Shown: positions 31,404-39,668 of the stretch, in pieces
Position numbering within the stretch: position 1 is the first letter of the stretch
How the letters are laid out: each line of letters begins with the position of its first letter
Source of the DNA: Brachybacterium aquaticum
Lineage (GTDB): Bacteria > Actinomycetota > Actinomycetes > Actinomycetales > Dermabacteraceae
Assembly (NCBI RefSeq): GCF_014204755.1
Contig: NZ_JACHLZ010000001.1
Span: 1,426,001-1,490,000 of the forward strand
Length of the DNA: 64,000 bases
Direction of reading: 5' to 3'
The notes under the pieces: model-generated
The model's input: only the letters and a program-made list of their open reading frames with translations
Database searches by the model: none
Told to the model about the DNA's origin: nothing
Program-made: the position numbers and the translations under genes

Positions 31404-34400
31404 ATGAAGAGAATCGGCGTCGACGTCGGCGGCACGTTCACCGACCTGTACTTCTCCGACGACGAGAACCGCGTCGCGGTCGTCGAGAAGGTCCCCTCCA
31501 CGCCGCACGATCCCTCCGAGGCGGTCATCAACGGCCTGACCCGGCTCTCCGAGAAGGCGGGCGTCCCGCTGTCGGAGATCGATCAGCTCGTGCACGGCAC
31601 CACCGTCGCGACCAACACGGCCCTGACCCACACGGGCGCCGAGGTCGGCATGATCACCACCGAGGGCTTCCGCGATATCCTCCACATCGCGCGGCACAAG
31701 AAGCCCTACAACTTCTCGCTCCAGCAGGACCTGCCCTGGCAGACCCACCCCCTGGCCAAGCGCCGCCACCGCCTGACCGTGCGCGAGCGCATCACCGCGC
31801 CGCACGGCGACGTGCTCATCGAGCTGGACGATGACGAGGTCCGCCAGCGCGTGCGCGAGCTGAAGGAGGCCGGTGTCGAGGCGATCGCCGTCTGCCTGCT
31901 CCACAGCTACCTCAACGACTCCCACGAGCAGCGCATCGGCGAGATCGTGCGCGAGGAGTTCCCCGAGGCGTACCTCTCCCTCTCCAGCGAGATCGTGCCC
32001 CTGTACCGCGAGTACGAGCGCTTCTCCACCACGGCGCTGAACGCCTACGTCGGCCCCAAGGTCTCCCGCTACCTGCGCCGCCTCCAGGAGGCCGCCCGCG
32101 GACTCGGCTACCAGCGCGAGATCCTGCTCATGCAGTCCTCCGGCGGCATGGTCCCGATCGACGAGGCCGCGAAGCTGCCCGTGACCCTGATGATGTCCGG
32201 CCCCGTCGGCGGCCTCATCGGCGGCGTCTGGGCCGGCAAGCAGTCCGGCTTCGACAACGTCGTCACCCTCGACATCGGCGGCACGTCGGCCGATATCGGC
32301 GTGGCCCACGGGGGCGAGCTGCGCATGCGCCACCTCCTGGACACCAAGATCGGCGACTACCAGGCCATGGTCCCCATGGTCGACGTCGACACCATCGGCG
32401 CCGGCGGCGGCTCGATCGCCTACGTCGACGCGGGCGGCGTGTTCCGCGTCGGACCGCAGTCCGCGGGCGCCGTGCCCGGCCCGGTCTGCTACGGCCGCGG
32501 CGGCACCGAGCCCACCTCGACCGACGCCCAGGTGCTGCTGGGCCGCATGCGCCCGGACCGCGTCCTGGCCGGCTCCGACATGGACCTCGACATCGACTCC
32601 GCCCGCGAGGCGATGAAGGGCCTCGCGGACAAGCTCGACATGTCCATCGAGGAGGCCGCCCTCGGCGCCCTCCAGATCCAGAAGTTCGGCATGACCCAGG
32701 CCATCGAGCAGAACTCGGTGCGCCGCGGCTACGACCCGCGCGACTTCACCCTGGTCGCCGAGGGCGGCGCGGGATCGCTGTTCGCCTGCGAGATCGCCGC
32801 CGAGCTCGAGATCCCGAACGTCCTGGTCCCCGCCCACCCGGGCATCATCGCCGCGATCGGCCTCCTCGCCACCGACGAGGAGTACGAGTTCATGTCGACG
32901 CTGCGCATGCGCTTCGCCGACCCGCAGCCCGAGCTGGTCCAGAAGGGCTTCGAGGCGCTCGAGAAGCGGGCCATCGCCCAGCTCGACGCCGAGGACGTCC
33001 CCCAGGAGCGCCGCAAGATCGACTGGAAGGCCGACGCCCGCTACGCCGGCCAGGGCTACGAGATCCGCTTCGACGTCCCCGAGGGCCCGGTCGACGAGGC
33101 CTGGCTCAAGGCCGCCGAGGAGGCCTTCCACGAGGCGCACTTCGCCGAGTACGGCCACCGCTTCGCCGAGGGCGAGGTCGAGCTGATCACCATCCGCGTC
33201 GAGGCCATCGGCATCATGGACGACCTGCCCGCCGCGCAGGCACCGCAGGGCGGCAGCCTCGAGGGCGCCCTGGTCGAGACCCGCGACGTCACCTTCAGCG
33301 TCGACGGCAAGCCCGAGACCATCGCCACCGGCTTCTACGACCGCGACAAGCTCGCGATCGGCACCGAGTTCACCGGCCCGGTCATCATCGAGCAGTACGA
33401 CTCGACCATCGTCGTGCCGCCGGCCTTCACCGGCGTCGTCGACGAGGCCGGCAACATCGTCATCACCTGCCCGGCCGTACAGGCCGCGGACGTGGAGCTC
33501 GCCACCCCGATCCTCATGCGCGTCATCGGCGGCGCCCTGAGCTCGGCCGCCAAGGAGATGGCCTCGGTCCTGTTCCGCATGGCCTACTCCTCGATCATCC
33601 GCGAGTCCGAGGACCTCGGCGCGGGCCTGTTCGACAAGGACGGCAACGTCCTGGCCGAGTCCGACTCGACCCCGATGTTCATGGGCTCCATGCCTAAGAT
33701 CGTCAAGGGCGTCATCTCGGTGCTGGGCGACGACATCCACGAGGGCGACGTCATCCTGCACAACGACCCCTACCTCGGGGCGACCCACTCCCCCGACGTC
33801 GCGGTGATCGAGCCGATCTTCCACGACGGCGAGCTGGTCGGTTTCGCCGGCGCCTCCGGGCAGCTGATCGACAACGGCGGTGCGTTCTCCGGCCTGATGG
33901 TCGACATCCAGGACATCCAGTCCGAGGGTCAGATCTTCCGCGCCGTGAAGATCTACGAGAAGGGCGTGCGCCAGGAGTCGCTGATGCGGCACATCCTGAA
34001 CAACTCCCGCACCCCCACCTCGAACCTCGGCGACTTCCAGGCCATGATCGCGGCCTGCACCCTCGCCAAGTCGCGCTACCTGTCCCTCATCGAGCGCTAC
34101 GGCTACCCGGCCGTGCGCGAGGCGGGCCAGTCGTGGATCGACTACTCCGAGCGCATGCTGCGCCAGGAGATCGCGAAGATCCCCGACGGCGTGTACGAGA
34201 CCGAGGTCGGCTACCTGGACGACGACGGCCGCAACTACGGCGAGAAGCTGCCGATCGCGGTCAAGGTCATCATCGAGGGCGACGAGATCACCTACGACCT
34301 CACCGGCTCCTCGCCGCAGGTGCCCACCGCCTACAACTGCGCCTTCGAGGGGACGACGGTCTCGGCCTTCACCTTCATCACCCGCATGATGTTCCTGGAC

Positions 34401-35267
34401 GAGGTCGCCTTCCCGGTCCACGTCCCGCAGAACGAGGGCATGCTGAAGCCGCTGAAGGTCATCGCCCCCGAGGGCACGATCTTCAACCCGACCTACCCGG
34501 CCGCGACCTTCTCCCGCTTCTCGCAGGTGCAGCGCGCGGTGGACCTGGCCCTGCGGGCGCTCGCGCCCCAGATCCCCGAGCGGGTGACGGCGGGCAACTC
34601 CGCCCACATCCACTTCATGTCCTACGCCGGCTGGGACGAGAACGCGGGCGAGTACTGGGTCTACCTCGAGGTGAACGAAGGCTCCTACGGCGGCCGCGCC
34701 CACTCGGACGGCCCCGACTCGACCGACAACCTCATCGCCAACACGCGCAACAACCCCATCGAGGAGCTCGAGTGGCGCTTCCCGATGCGGACCGACCGCT
34801 ACGAGCTGCGGGAGGAGCCGGCCGCGGCCGGTGAGCACCGCGGCGGCATCGGCATCGTCCGCGAGAACACGTTCCTCACGGACACGGTGGTCACCTGCGA
34901 GGGCGAGCGCCACGACTCGGACGTCCCGTGGGGCGTGTTCGGCGGCCACGACGGCCTGAACGCGTCGATCGTGAAGAACAAGGGCCGCGAGGGCGAGGAG
35001 CACTGGCCCTCGAAGGTCACGGGCTTCAAGATCGAGGCCGGCGACTCGCTGACCATCACGGTCCCCTCGGGCGGCGGCTTCGGCGATCCGCTGAACCGCG
35101 ATCCGCAGAAGGTCCTCGAGGACGTCCTGGACGGCTTCACGAACCGCGAGGCGGCCGAGGCCGACTACGGCGTGGTGCTCCGCGAGGAGAACGGCAAGCT
35201 CGTCCTGGACGGCGCCGCGACCGACGCCCTCCGGGCAGCGCGGGCGACGACCGACTCCGAGGAGTAG
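31404..35267 (+). CDS. Fused hydantoinase A/B (HyuA-HyuB), probable ATP-dependent N-methylhydantoinase
   Basis: Encodes 1287 residues. Residues 1 to about 690 are the HyuA half, an actin/acetate-kinase-like ATPase starting RIGVDVGGTFTDLYF with LVHGTTVATNTAL and the second phosphate motif TLDIGGTSADIGVAHGG near 285. From about 695 the HyuB half follows (ILMRVIGGALSSAAKEMASV, RESEDLGAGLFDKDG, GDVILHNDPYLGATHSPDV, NPTYPAATFSRFSQV). Related enzymes are 5-oxoprolinases, acetophenone carboxylases and N-methylhydantoin amidohydrolases, which open amide rings or carboxylate using ATP. The neighbouring N-carbamoylsarcosine amidase argues for N-methylhydantoin. The A and B subunits are usually separate in bacteria but fused here, as in oxoprolinases. 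Confidence 0.87.
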   Translation: MKRIGVDVGGTFTDLYFSDDENRVAVVEKVPSTPHDPSEAVINGLTRLSEKAGVPLSEIDQLVHGTTVATNTALTHTGAEVGMITTEGFRDILHIARHKKPYNFSLQQDLPWQTHPLAKRRHRLTVRERITAPHGDVLIELDDDEVRQRVRELKEAGVEAIAVCLLHSYLNDSHEQRIGEIVREEFPEAYLSLSSEIVPLYREYERFSTTALNAYVGPKVSRYLRRLQEAARGLGYQREILLMQSSGGMVPIDEAAKLPVTLMMSGPVGGLIGGVWAGKQSGFDNVVTLDIGGTSADIGVAHGGELRMRHLLDTKIGDYQAMVPMVDVDTIGAGGGSIAYVDAGGVFRVGPQSAGAVPGPVCYGRGGTEPTSTDAQVLLGRMRPDRVLAGSDMDLDIDSAREAMKGLADKLDMSIEEAALGALQIQKFGMTQAIEQNSVRRGYDPRDFTLVAEGGAGSLFACEIAAELEIPNVLVPAHPGIIAAIGLLATDEEYEFMSTLRMRFADPQPELVQKGFEALEKRAIAQLDAEDVPQERRKIDWKADARYAGQGYEIRFDVPEGPVDEAWLKAAEEAFHEAHFAEYGHRFAEGEVELITIRVEAIGIMDDLPAAQAPQGGSLEGALVETRDVTFSVDGKPETIATGFYDRDKLAIGTEFTGPVIIEQYDSTIVVPPAFTGVVDEAGNIVITCPAVQAADVELATPILMRVIGGALSSAAKEMASVLFRMAYSSIIRESEDLGAGLFDKDGNVLAESDSTPMFMGSMPKIVKGVISVLGDDIHEGDVILHNDPYLGATHSPDVAVIEPIFHDGELVGFAGASGQLIDNGGAFSGLMVDIQDIQSEGQIFRAVKIYEKGVRQESLMRHILNNSRTPTSNLGDFQAMIAACTLAKSRYLSLIERYGYPAVREAGQSWIDYSERMLRQEIAKIPDGVYETEVGYLDDDGRNYGEKLPIAVKVIIEGDEITYDLTGSSPQVPTAYNCAFEGTTVSAFTFITRMMFLDEVAFPVHVPQNEGMLKPLKVIAPEGTIFNPTYPAATFSRFSQVQRAVDLALRALAPQIPERVTAGNSAHIHFMSYAGWDENAGEYWVYLEVNEGSYGGRAHSDGPDSTDNLIANTRNNPIEELEWRFPMRTDRYELREEPAAAGEHRGGIGIVRENTFLTDTVVTCEGERHDSDVPWGVFGGHDGLNASIVKNKGREGEEHWPSKVTGFKIEAGDSLTITVPSGGGFGDPLNRDPQKVLEDVLDGFTNREAAEADYGVVLREENGKLVLDGAATDALRAARATTDSEE

Positions 35268-35314
35268 GTGCCCGCGGCCGACGAGGAACTCGCTCCCGCC
35301 GGCATCTGACCGAA

Positions 35315-35346
35315 CCGGTGGCGGGAGCCCCCGCTCCCGCCACCGG
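35315..35346 (+). terminator. Perfect 14-bp hairpin after the hydantoinase gene
   Basis: CCGGTGGCGGGAGC pairs with GCTCCCGCCACCGG around a CCCC loop, 47 nt after the hydantoinase stop. No T-tract follows, as is usual for terminators in high-GC actinobacteria. Confidence 0.8.
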
Positions 35347-35399
35347 CCCCGGGACCGTGACCCCAAGGATCCCCTGAAGCAGCAGCACCCCGCAGTGCA

Positions 35400-35432
35400 G
35401 GACCCGGCGCCGACGATGGCGGCGCCGGGTCC
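35400..35432 (+). terminator. Second perfect 13-bp hairpin
   Basis: GGACCCGGCGCCG pairs with CGGCGCCGGGTCC around a 7-nt loop. Together with the hairpin at 35315 it makes a tandem terminator between the hydantoinase and transporter genes, implying separate transcription of the transporter. Confidence 0.75.
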
Positions 35433-35522
35433 TCCCATACCCGGACCCGGACGGCCGTGACGGGAGAACCCCGCTCGGCGCCCGCTCCCCCATCACCTGC
35501 ACCACGCAGTCCCCATCCCCAC

Positions 35523-35541
35523 GATCTCCCGCAGGGAGATC
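35523..35541 (+). promoter_or_regulatory. Small leader hairpin before the MFS gene
   Basis: GATCTCCC, loop GCA, GGGAGATC form a perfect 8-bp stem 27 nt before ATG 35569. It could modulate translation or be an operator palindrome; neither is shown. Confidence 0.45.
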
Positions 35542-35568
35542 CCTGGTCCCGCGAGAGGGAACCCCGCC

Positions 35569-36993
35569 ATGAACACCTCCATCCACGACACCACCGACGA
35601 CCCCGCACGCAAGGCCCCGTTCGACAGCTCGCTCGTCGCCGCAGGCCTCGCGAAGGCCCCGAAGATCGGCGAGAAGGACCTCAACTGGGCCCTCGTGCTG
35701 TGCTTCTTCGCCTGGACCTTCGCCGTATACGACTTCGTCCTGTTCGGCAACCTGCTGCCGGCCATGGCCGCCGACCTCGGCTGGACCGACGCCCAGTCCA
35801 CCGGCATCAACACCGCGGTCACCGCGGGCACGGCGCTGGTCGCCTTCGGCATCGGTCCGATCGTGGACAGGTTCGGACGCCGCAAGGGCATCGTCCTCGC
35901 CGTCGCCGGCGCCGCCGTCGCCTCCGGCCTCACCGCCGCCGCGGGCTGGGTCGCCGGCCTCATCGGCGGCCTCGGCATCATCCTGCTGGTCCTGGTGCGC
36001 TCGATGGCCGGCCTCGGCTACGCCGAGCAGGCCATCAACGCCACCTATCTCAACGAGATGTTCGCGCAGACCCACACCGATGCGAAGAAGGCCAAGCGCC
36101 GCGGCTTCATCTACTCCCTGGTCCAGTCGGGCTGGCCGGTCGGCTCCGTGCTCGCCGCGGTGTCCGTCTACCTGCTCTTCCCCGTCGGCGGCTGGGAGCT
36201 GCCCTTCCTCGTGGCCGTGTTCCCGGCGGTGTTCATCCTCCTGGCGGCCAAGAAGCTCAAGGAGACCCCGCAGTTCGTGCTGCGCCGCGAGGCGGACCGC
36301 CTGCTGAAGTCCGGCCACACCGCCGAGGCGTACGCGCTCGCCCGCGAGGCCGGCATCGACCTCACCGAGCAGTCCACGCCGCTGGCCGCCGCGTTCAAGG
36401 GCGTCTCCCTCCGCCCCACGATCGTCATCTCGATCGCGTTCATGCTCAGCTGGTTCGGCGTGCTGTGCTTCGTGATGCTGGGGACCTCGTATCTCACCGC
36501 CGCGGACGGCAAGGACGTGCCCTTCACCAACGCGCTGGCGATCCTCATCGTCTCCAACGGCACCGCGTTCCTCGGCTACCTGTTCCACGGCTGGCTCGGC
36601 GACCGCATCGGCCGACGCAACTCCATCGCGCTGGGCTGGCTCCTCTCCGGCGTGTCCTTCCTGGCCCTGGTGCTCGCCCCGCAGGGCAGCTTCGGGCTGA
36701 TCATCGCGCTGTACAGCGCCGGGCTCTTCTTCCTGATCGGCCCGTTCGCCGCGCTGCTGTTCTTCAACGGCGAGAGCTTCCCCGCCCACACCCGCGCCAC
36801 GGGCGGCTCGATCATCAACGCCAGCGGCCAGCTGGGCGCGCTCATCGCCGGCATCGGCGTGACCGCCTCCCTCGCCTCCGGCACCGGCTGGGGCACCTCG
36901 TTCATGATCTGGGGCTGCGTCCCGATCCTGCTGTCCGGCCTGGTCATCCTCGGTGCGCGCAACGTGGACCCGCGCGCGGTCCGCACCGACTGA
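35569..36993 (+). CDS. MFS transporter, metabolite:H+ symporter type
   Basis: Encodes 474 residues with twelve predicted helices after a soluble N-terminus of about 40 residues; GAGAGGGA precedes ATG 35569. MFS motif A is GPIVDRFGRRKG in loop 2-3 and the repeat in loop 8-9 is GWLGDRIGRRNS; helix 4-5 contains RSMAGLGYAEQAINATYLNEM. These resemble sialate/aromatic-acid/metabolite:H+ symporters (SHS/AAHS and KgtP-like groups). Its position between the hydantoinase and N-carbamoylsarcosine amidase makes import of N-methylhydantoin, creatinine or a related ureide likely; this is inference. Confidence 0.87.
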   Translation: MNTSIHDTTDDPARKAPFDSSLVAAGLAKAPKIGEKDLNWALVLCFFAWTFAVYDFVLFGNLLPAMAADLGWTDAQSTGINTAVTAGTALVAFGIGPIVDRFGRRKGIVLAVAGAAVASGLTAAAGWVAGLIGGLGIILLVLVRSMAGLGYAEQAINATYLNEMFAQTHTDAKKAKRRGFIYSLVQSGWPVGSVLAAVSVYLLFPVGGWELPFLVAVFPAVFILLAAKKLKETPQFVLRREADRLLKSGHTAEAYALAREAGIDLTEQSTPLAAAFKGVSLRPTIVISIAFMLSWFGVLCFVMLGTSYLTAADGKDVPFTNALAILIVSNGTAFLGYLFHGWLGDRIGRRNSIALGWLLSGVSFLALVLAPQGSFGLIIALYSAGLFFLIGPFAALLFFNGESFPAHTRATGGSIINASGQLGALIAGIGVTASLASGTGWGTSFMIWGCVPILLSGLVILGARNVDPRAVRTD

Positions 36994-37044
36994 CACCCCG
37001 GGTCCCGGAGCGGCGAAGAACTGGCCCCGAGACGTGATACGCGC

Positions 37045-37050
37045 TACAGT
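37045..37050 (+). promoter_or_regulatory. -10 element TACAGT of the amidase gene
   Basis: TACAGT lies 7 nt upstream of the operator palindrome and 61 nt before the ATG, placing the transcription start at the left arm of the operator. Confidence 0.5.
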
Positions 37051-37056
37051 ATTCTC

Positions 37057-37077
37057 TTCAGCAACCCCGTTGCTGAA
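37057..37077. promoter_or_regulatory. Perfect 9-bp inverted repeat, candidate IclR operator
   Basis: TTCAGCAAC and GTTGCTGAA are separated by CCC and form a perfect palindrome over the presumed start site of the amidase transcript. The AGCAAC/GTTGCT core is shared with the hydantoinase promoter at 31299-31335. The IclR-family gene 1 kb downstream is the obvious candidate ligand. Confidence 0.75.
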
Positions 37078-37110
37078 CCGACAACACACAGAAGGAACAC
37101 GGAGAGCACC

Positions 37111-37902
37111 ATGACTGACACGATCGAGACCTCGACCGGCACCGCGAACGACATCGAGGCCCGCCTGGCGGCCGTTCTCGAGGAGGCCTTCCAGGCCGGC
37201 GTCGAGACCTACAACGAGCGCGGCTTCAAGCGCCGCATCGGCTTCGGCAACCGCCCCGCGGTGATCCACATCGATCTCGCCAACGCCTGGACCCGCCCCG
37301 GTCACCCCTTCACCTGCGCCGGGATGGACACGATCATCCCCAACGTGCAGCGCATCAACGAGGCGGCCCGCGCCAAGGGCGTGCCGGTCTTCTACACCAC
37401 CAACGTGTACCGCAACCGCGACGCGTCCTCGGGCACCAACGACATGGGCCTGTGGTACTCCAAGATCCCCACCGAGACCCTCCCGGCGGACTCCTACTGG
37501 GCCCAGATCGACGACCGCATCGCCCCGGCCGAGGGCGAGGTCGTCATCGAGAAGAACCGCGCCTCCGCGTTCCCGGGCACCAACCTCGAGCTCTTCCTGA
37601 CCTCGAACCGGATCGACACCCTGATCGTCACCGGCGCCACCGCGGCCGGCTGCGTGCGCCACACCGTGGAGGACGCGATCGCCAAGGGCTTCCGCCCGAT
37701 CATCCCCCGCGAGACCATCGGCGACCGCGTCCCCGGTGTCGTCCAGTGGAACCTCTACGACATCGACAACAAGTTCGGCGACGTGGAGTCCACCGACACG
37801 GTGGTCGAGTACCTCAACAACCTCCCCCAGTTCGAGGACACGGTCCCCAAGACCCTCTCGGACCCCCAGCCCGAGGTCGAGGCCCCCGCGGATCCCGCCT
37901 GA
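37111..37902 (+). CDS. N-carbamoylsarcosine amidase (isochorismatase-like cysteine hydrolase)
   Basis: Encodes 263 residues; GGAACACGGAGAG precedes ATG 37111. The isochorismatase-fold triad is Asp55 (VIHIDLANAW), Lys148 (VVIEKNRASAF) and Cys181 (TGATAAGCVRHT). Their spacing matches the known N-carbamoylsarcosine amidohydrolase of Arthrobacter (51/144/177, offset +4), and the RPGHPFTCAGMDTIIPN segment is also alike. The enzyme cleaves N-carbamoylsarcosine to sarcosine, CO2 and ammonia, the step after N-methylhydantoin hydrolysis in creatinine degradation. It is followed by a strong terminator, with a separate IclR gene beyond. Confidence 0.9.
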   Translation: MTDTIETSTGTANDIEARLAAVLEEAFQAGVETYNERGFKRRIGFGNRPAVIHIDLANAWTRPGHPFTCAGMDTIIPNVQRINEAARAKGVPVFYTTNVYRNRDASSGTNDMGLWYSKIPTETLPADSYWAQIDDRIAPAEGEVVIEKNRASAFPGTNLELFLTSNRIDTLIVTGATAAGCVRHTVEDAIAKGFRPIIPRETIGDRVPGVVQWNLYDIDNKFGDVESTDTVVEYLNNLPQFEDTVPKTLSDPQPEVEAPADPA

Positions 37903-37920
37903 TCCGCAGCGCCTCCCGGT

Positions 37921-37955
37921 GACGGCCCGGCACTCCCCGCGAGTGCCGGGCCGTC
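37921..37955 (+). terminator. Perfect 14-bp hairpin after the amidase gene
   Basis: GACGGCCCGGCACT pairs with AGTGCCGGGCCGTC around a 7-nt loop, 18 nt after the amidase stop. The downstream gap to the IclR start contains a TCGGCCGACG palindrome copy at 37961. Confidence 0.85.
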
Positions 37956-38064
37956 CCCCGTCGGCCGACGCTGCGCAGACAGCCCCTGCGCCGGGCGACC
38001 TGCGCTGTCCGACCTGCGCCCCGACATACACTTCCCACCACGTCTCCCCCAGGAAGAGGACCCC

Positions 38065-38862
38065 ATGACCCAGGAGCGCACCACCTCGCAGGAGAAGCAG
38101 GGCGCCGCCGCCTCGCTGCTGAACGGCTTCGCCGTGCTCGAGGCCCTCGCCACCTCCTCACGGCCGCAGCTCGGGGTCACCGAGATCTCCGCGATCGTCG
38201 ACCTGCACAAGTCCACCGTCTCCCGCATGCTCACGGGCCTGGCCGAGGCCGGGTACGTCGAGCGCGACGAGTCCACCGGCCGCTACCGCCTGGGCCTGGG
38301 GATGATCGGTCTGGCCGGACCGCTGCTGGCCGAGCTCGACATCCGCCGCGTCGCCGCCCCGTACCTCGAGGAGCTCACCGACACCACCGGCGAGACCTCC
38401 GCGATCGCGATCTGGAACGGCGCCGAGGGCGTGGTCGTCGAGCAGTACGCGAGCCCCCATCAGGTCAAGCACTCCGCCTCGATCGGCACCCGCTACCACC
38501 GCTTCGCCAGCTCCTCGGTGCGGGTCTTCCTCGCGACGCTGCCGGACGAGGAGGTCGAGCGGCTCCTCTCGCCGGACGGCTCCATCCAGTTCGACGGCTC
38601 CCTGGAGGAGGCGCGCGCCGCGCTCGCCGAGGTGCGCGAGGCCGGGGTCGCGATCAACGACGGCGGCACCACCGTCGAGGAGTACGGCGTCTCCGCGCCC
38701 GTGCACGACTACCGCGGCGAGATCGCCGGCTGCCTCACCGCCAGCGCGCCCCGCACCCGCGTGCAGCACCTGGGCACCCAGGAGAAGCTCATGGAGGCGG
38801 TGCTGGAGACCGCCGCGATGATCACCGCGCGGCTCGGCGGGCGCGAGGGCGCGCGGGGCTGA
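38065..38862 (+). CDS. IclR-family transcriptional regulator
   Basis: Encodes 265 residues; AGGAAGAGGA precedes ATG 38065. The N-terminal winged HTH (about 10-75) has ASLLNGFAVLEALATSS, GVTEISAIVDLHKSTVSRML and GYVERDESTGRYRLGLGM. The C-terminal GAF-like effector domain follows from about 90 (YLEELTDTTGETSAIAIW through VSAPVHDYRGEIAGCLTASAP). IclR proteins control catabolic genes, often recognising inverted repeats and a pathway metabolite. Its position suggests control of the N-methylhydantoin cluster through AGCAAC/GTTGCT sites; this is inference. Confidence 0.9.
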   Translation: MTQERTTSQEKQGAAASLLNGFAVLEALATSSRPQLGVTEISAIVDLHKSTVSRMLTGLAEAGYVERDESTGRYRLGLGMIGLAGPLLAELDIRRVAAPYLEELTDTTGETSAIAIWNGAEGVVVEQYASPHQVKHSASIGTRYHRFASSSVRVFLATLPDEEVERLLSPDGSIQFDGSLEEARAALAEVREAGVAINDGGTTVEEYGVSAPVHDYRGEIAGCLTASAPRTRVQHLGTQEKLMEAVLETAAMITARLGGREGARG

Positions 38863-38883
38863 CGGGCGCGGCGCCGCCGAGCA

Positions 38884-39621
38884 TCAGCTCAGGAGCGGCT
38901 CCCCCGCGACGATCCTGCCGTCGGCCATCGCGACCCTGCGGTGGGCGCGGGCGGCGACGGAGTCGTCGTGCGTGACCAGGACCAGAGCGGCGCCGTCCGC
39001 GACCACGGCCTCGAGCGCCTCCATCACACCGGTCCCCGCCGCGGAGTCCAGCGCGCCGGTGGGCTCGTCGGCCACGACGAGACGGGGACGGTTGATCAGG
39101 GCGCGCGCGATCGCGACCCGCTGCAGCTGACCACCGGACGCCTCGCCCACGCCCCGCTCGGCGAGGTGGGCGACGTCGAGGCGCTCCATCAGCTCCAGCG
39201 CCCGCTCCCGGACCTCCCGGCGCGGGGCGCGGCGCGCCATCAGGCCCGGCATCGCCACGTTGTCCAGCAGGGTGAGGGTACCGAGCAGGTGGAAGCGCTG
39301 GAAGACGAAGCCGACGTCCAGCAGGCGGTGCCTGGACAGCTCCCGCTCGGAGCGGCCGGCGAGCTCCTCCCCCGCCCACAGCACCGTGCCGGAGCCGGGT
39401 CGCTCGAGGCCGGCGAGGAGGGTCAGCAGGGTCGACTTCCCGCAGCCGGAGGGTCCGGTGATCGCCAGGAACTCCCCGGCACCGAGCTCGAGGTCGATAC
39501 CGTGGAGGATCTCGGTGCCTCCCAGGCGGTGGTGCAGGTCGCGGGCGATGAGCAGGGGCGCATCGTCCACGGCGCCGGACTCGGCGCCGCGGGGGTCGAA
39601 GGAGGTGGCAGGAGAGGTCAT
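38884..39621 (-). CDS. ABC transporter ATP-binding protein (MacB/LolD type)
   Basis: Encodes 245 residues. Walker A GPSGCGKST, Q-loop GFVFQRFHLLGTLTLLDNV, signature ASGGQLQRVAIARALINRP, Walker B LVVADEPTGALDSA and switch His VTHDDSVAARAHRR are all intact. The FQRFHLLGTLT and DEPTGALDS blocks are typical of MacB/LolD/FtsE-type ATPases that energise FtsX-like permeases. The FtsX-like gene lies 47 nt upstream in the same orientation, so the two form an exporter or mechanotransmission complex at the membrane. Confidence 0.9.
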   Translation of the reverse strand: MTSPATSFDPRGAESGAVDDAPLLIARDLHHRLGGTEILHGIDLELGAGEFLAITGPSGCGKSTLLTLLAGLERPGSGTVLWAGEELAGRSERELSRHRLLDVGFVFQRFHLLGTLTLLDNVAMPGLMARRAPRREVRERALELMERLDVAHLAERGVGEASGGQLQRVAIARALINRPRLVVADEPTGALDSAAGTGVMEALEAVVADGAALVLVTHDDSVAARAHRRVAMADGRIVAGEPLLS

Positions 39622-39668
39622 GGCGGGTCCCTTCGGGATGGACGGGCGAGGGCGCGGGGCGGGCGGGC

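Noticed and set aside
31404..35267. Calling the fused HyuAB protein a 5-oxoprolinase or acetophenone carboxylase
   Set aside because: Sequence alone allows these, and the fusion resembles oxoprolinases, but the N-carbamoylsarcosine amidase neighbour and shared operator favour N-methylhydantoin. I kept the function as probable.
31275..35438. A long minus-strand frame antisense to the hydantoinase
   Set aside because: Composition is Leu/Val/Gly/His-rich without motifs, and the plus-strand gene is beyond doubt.
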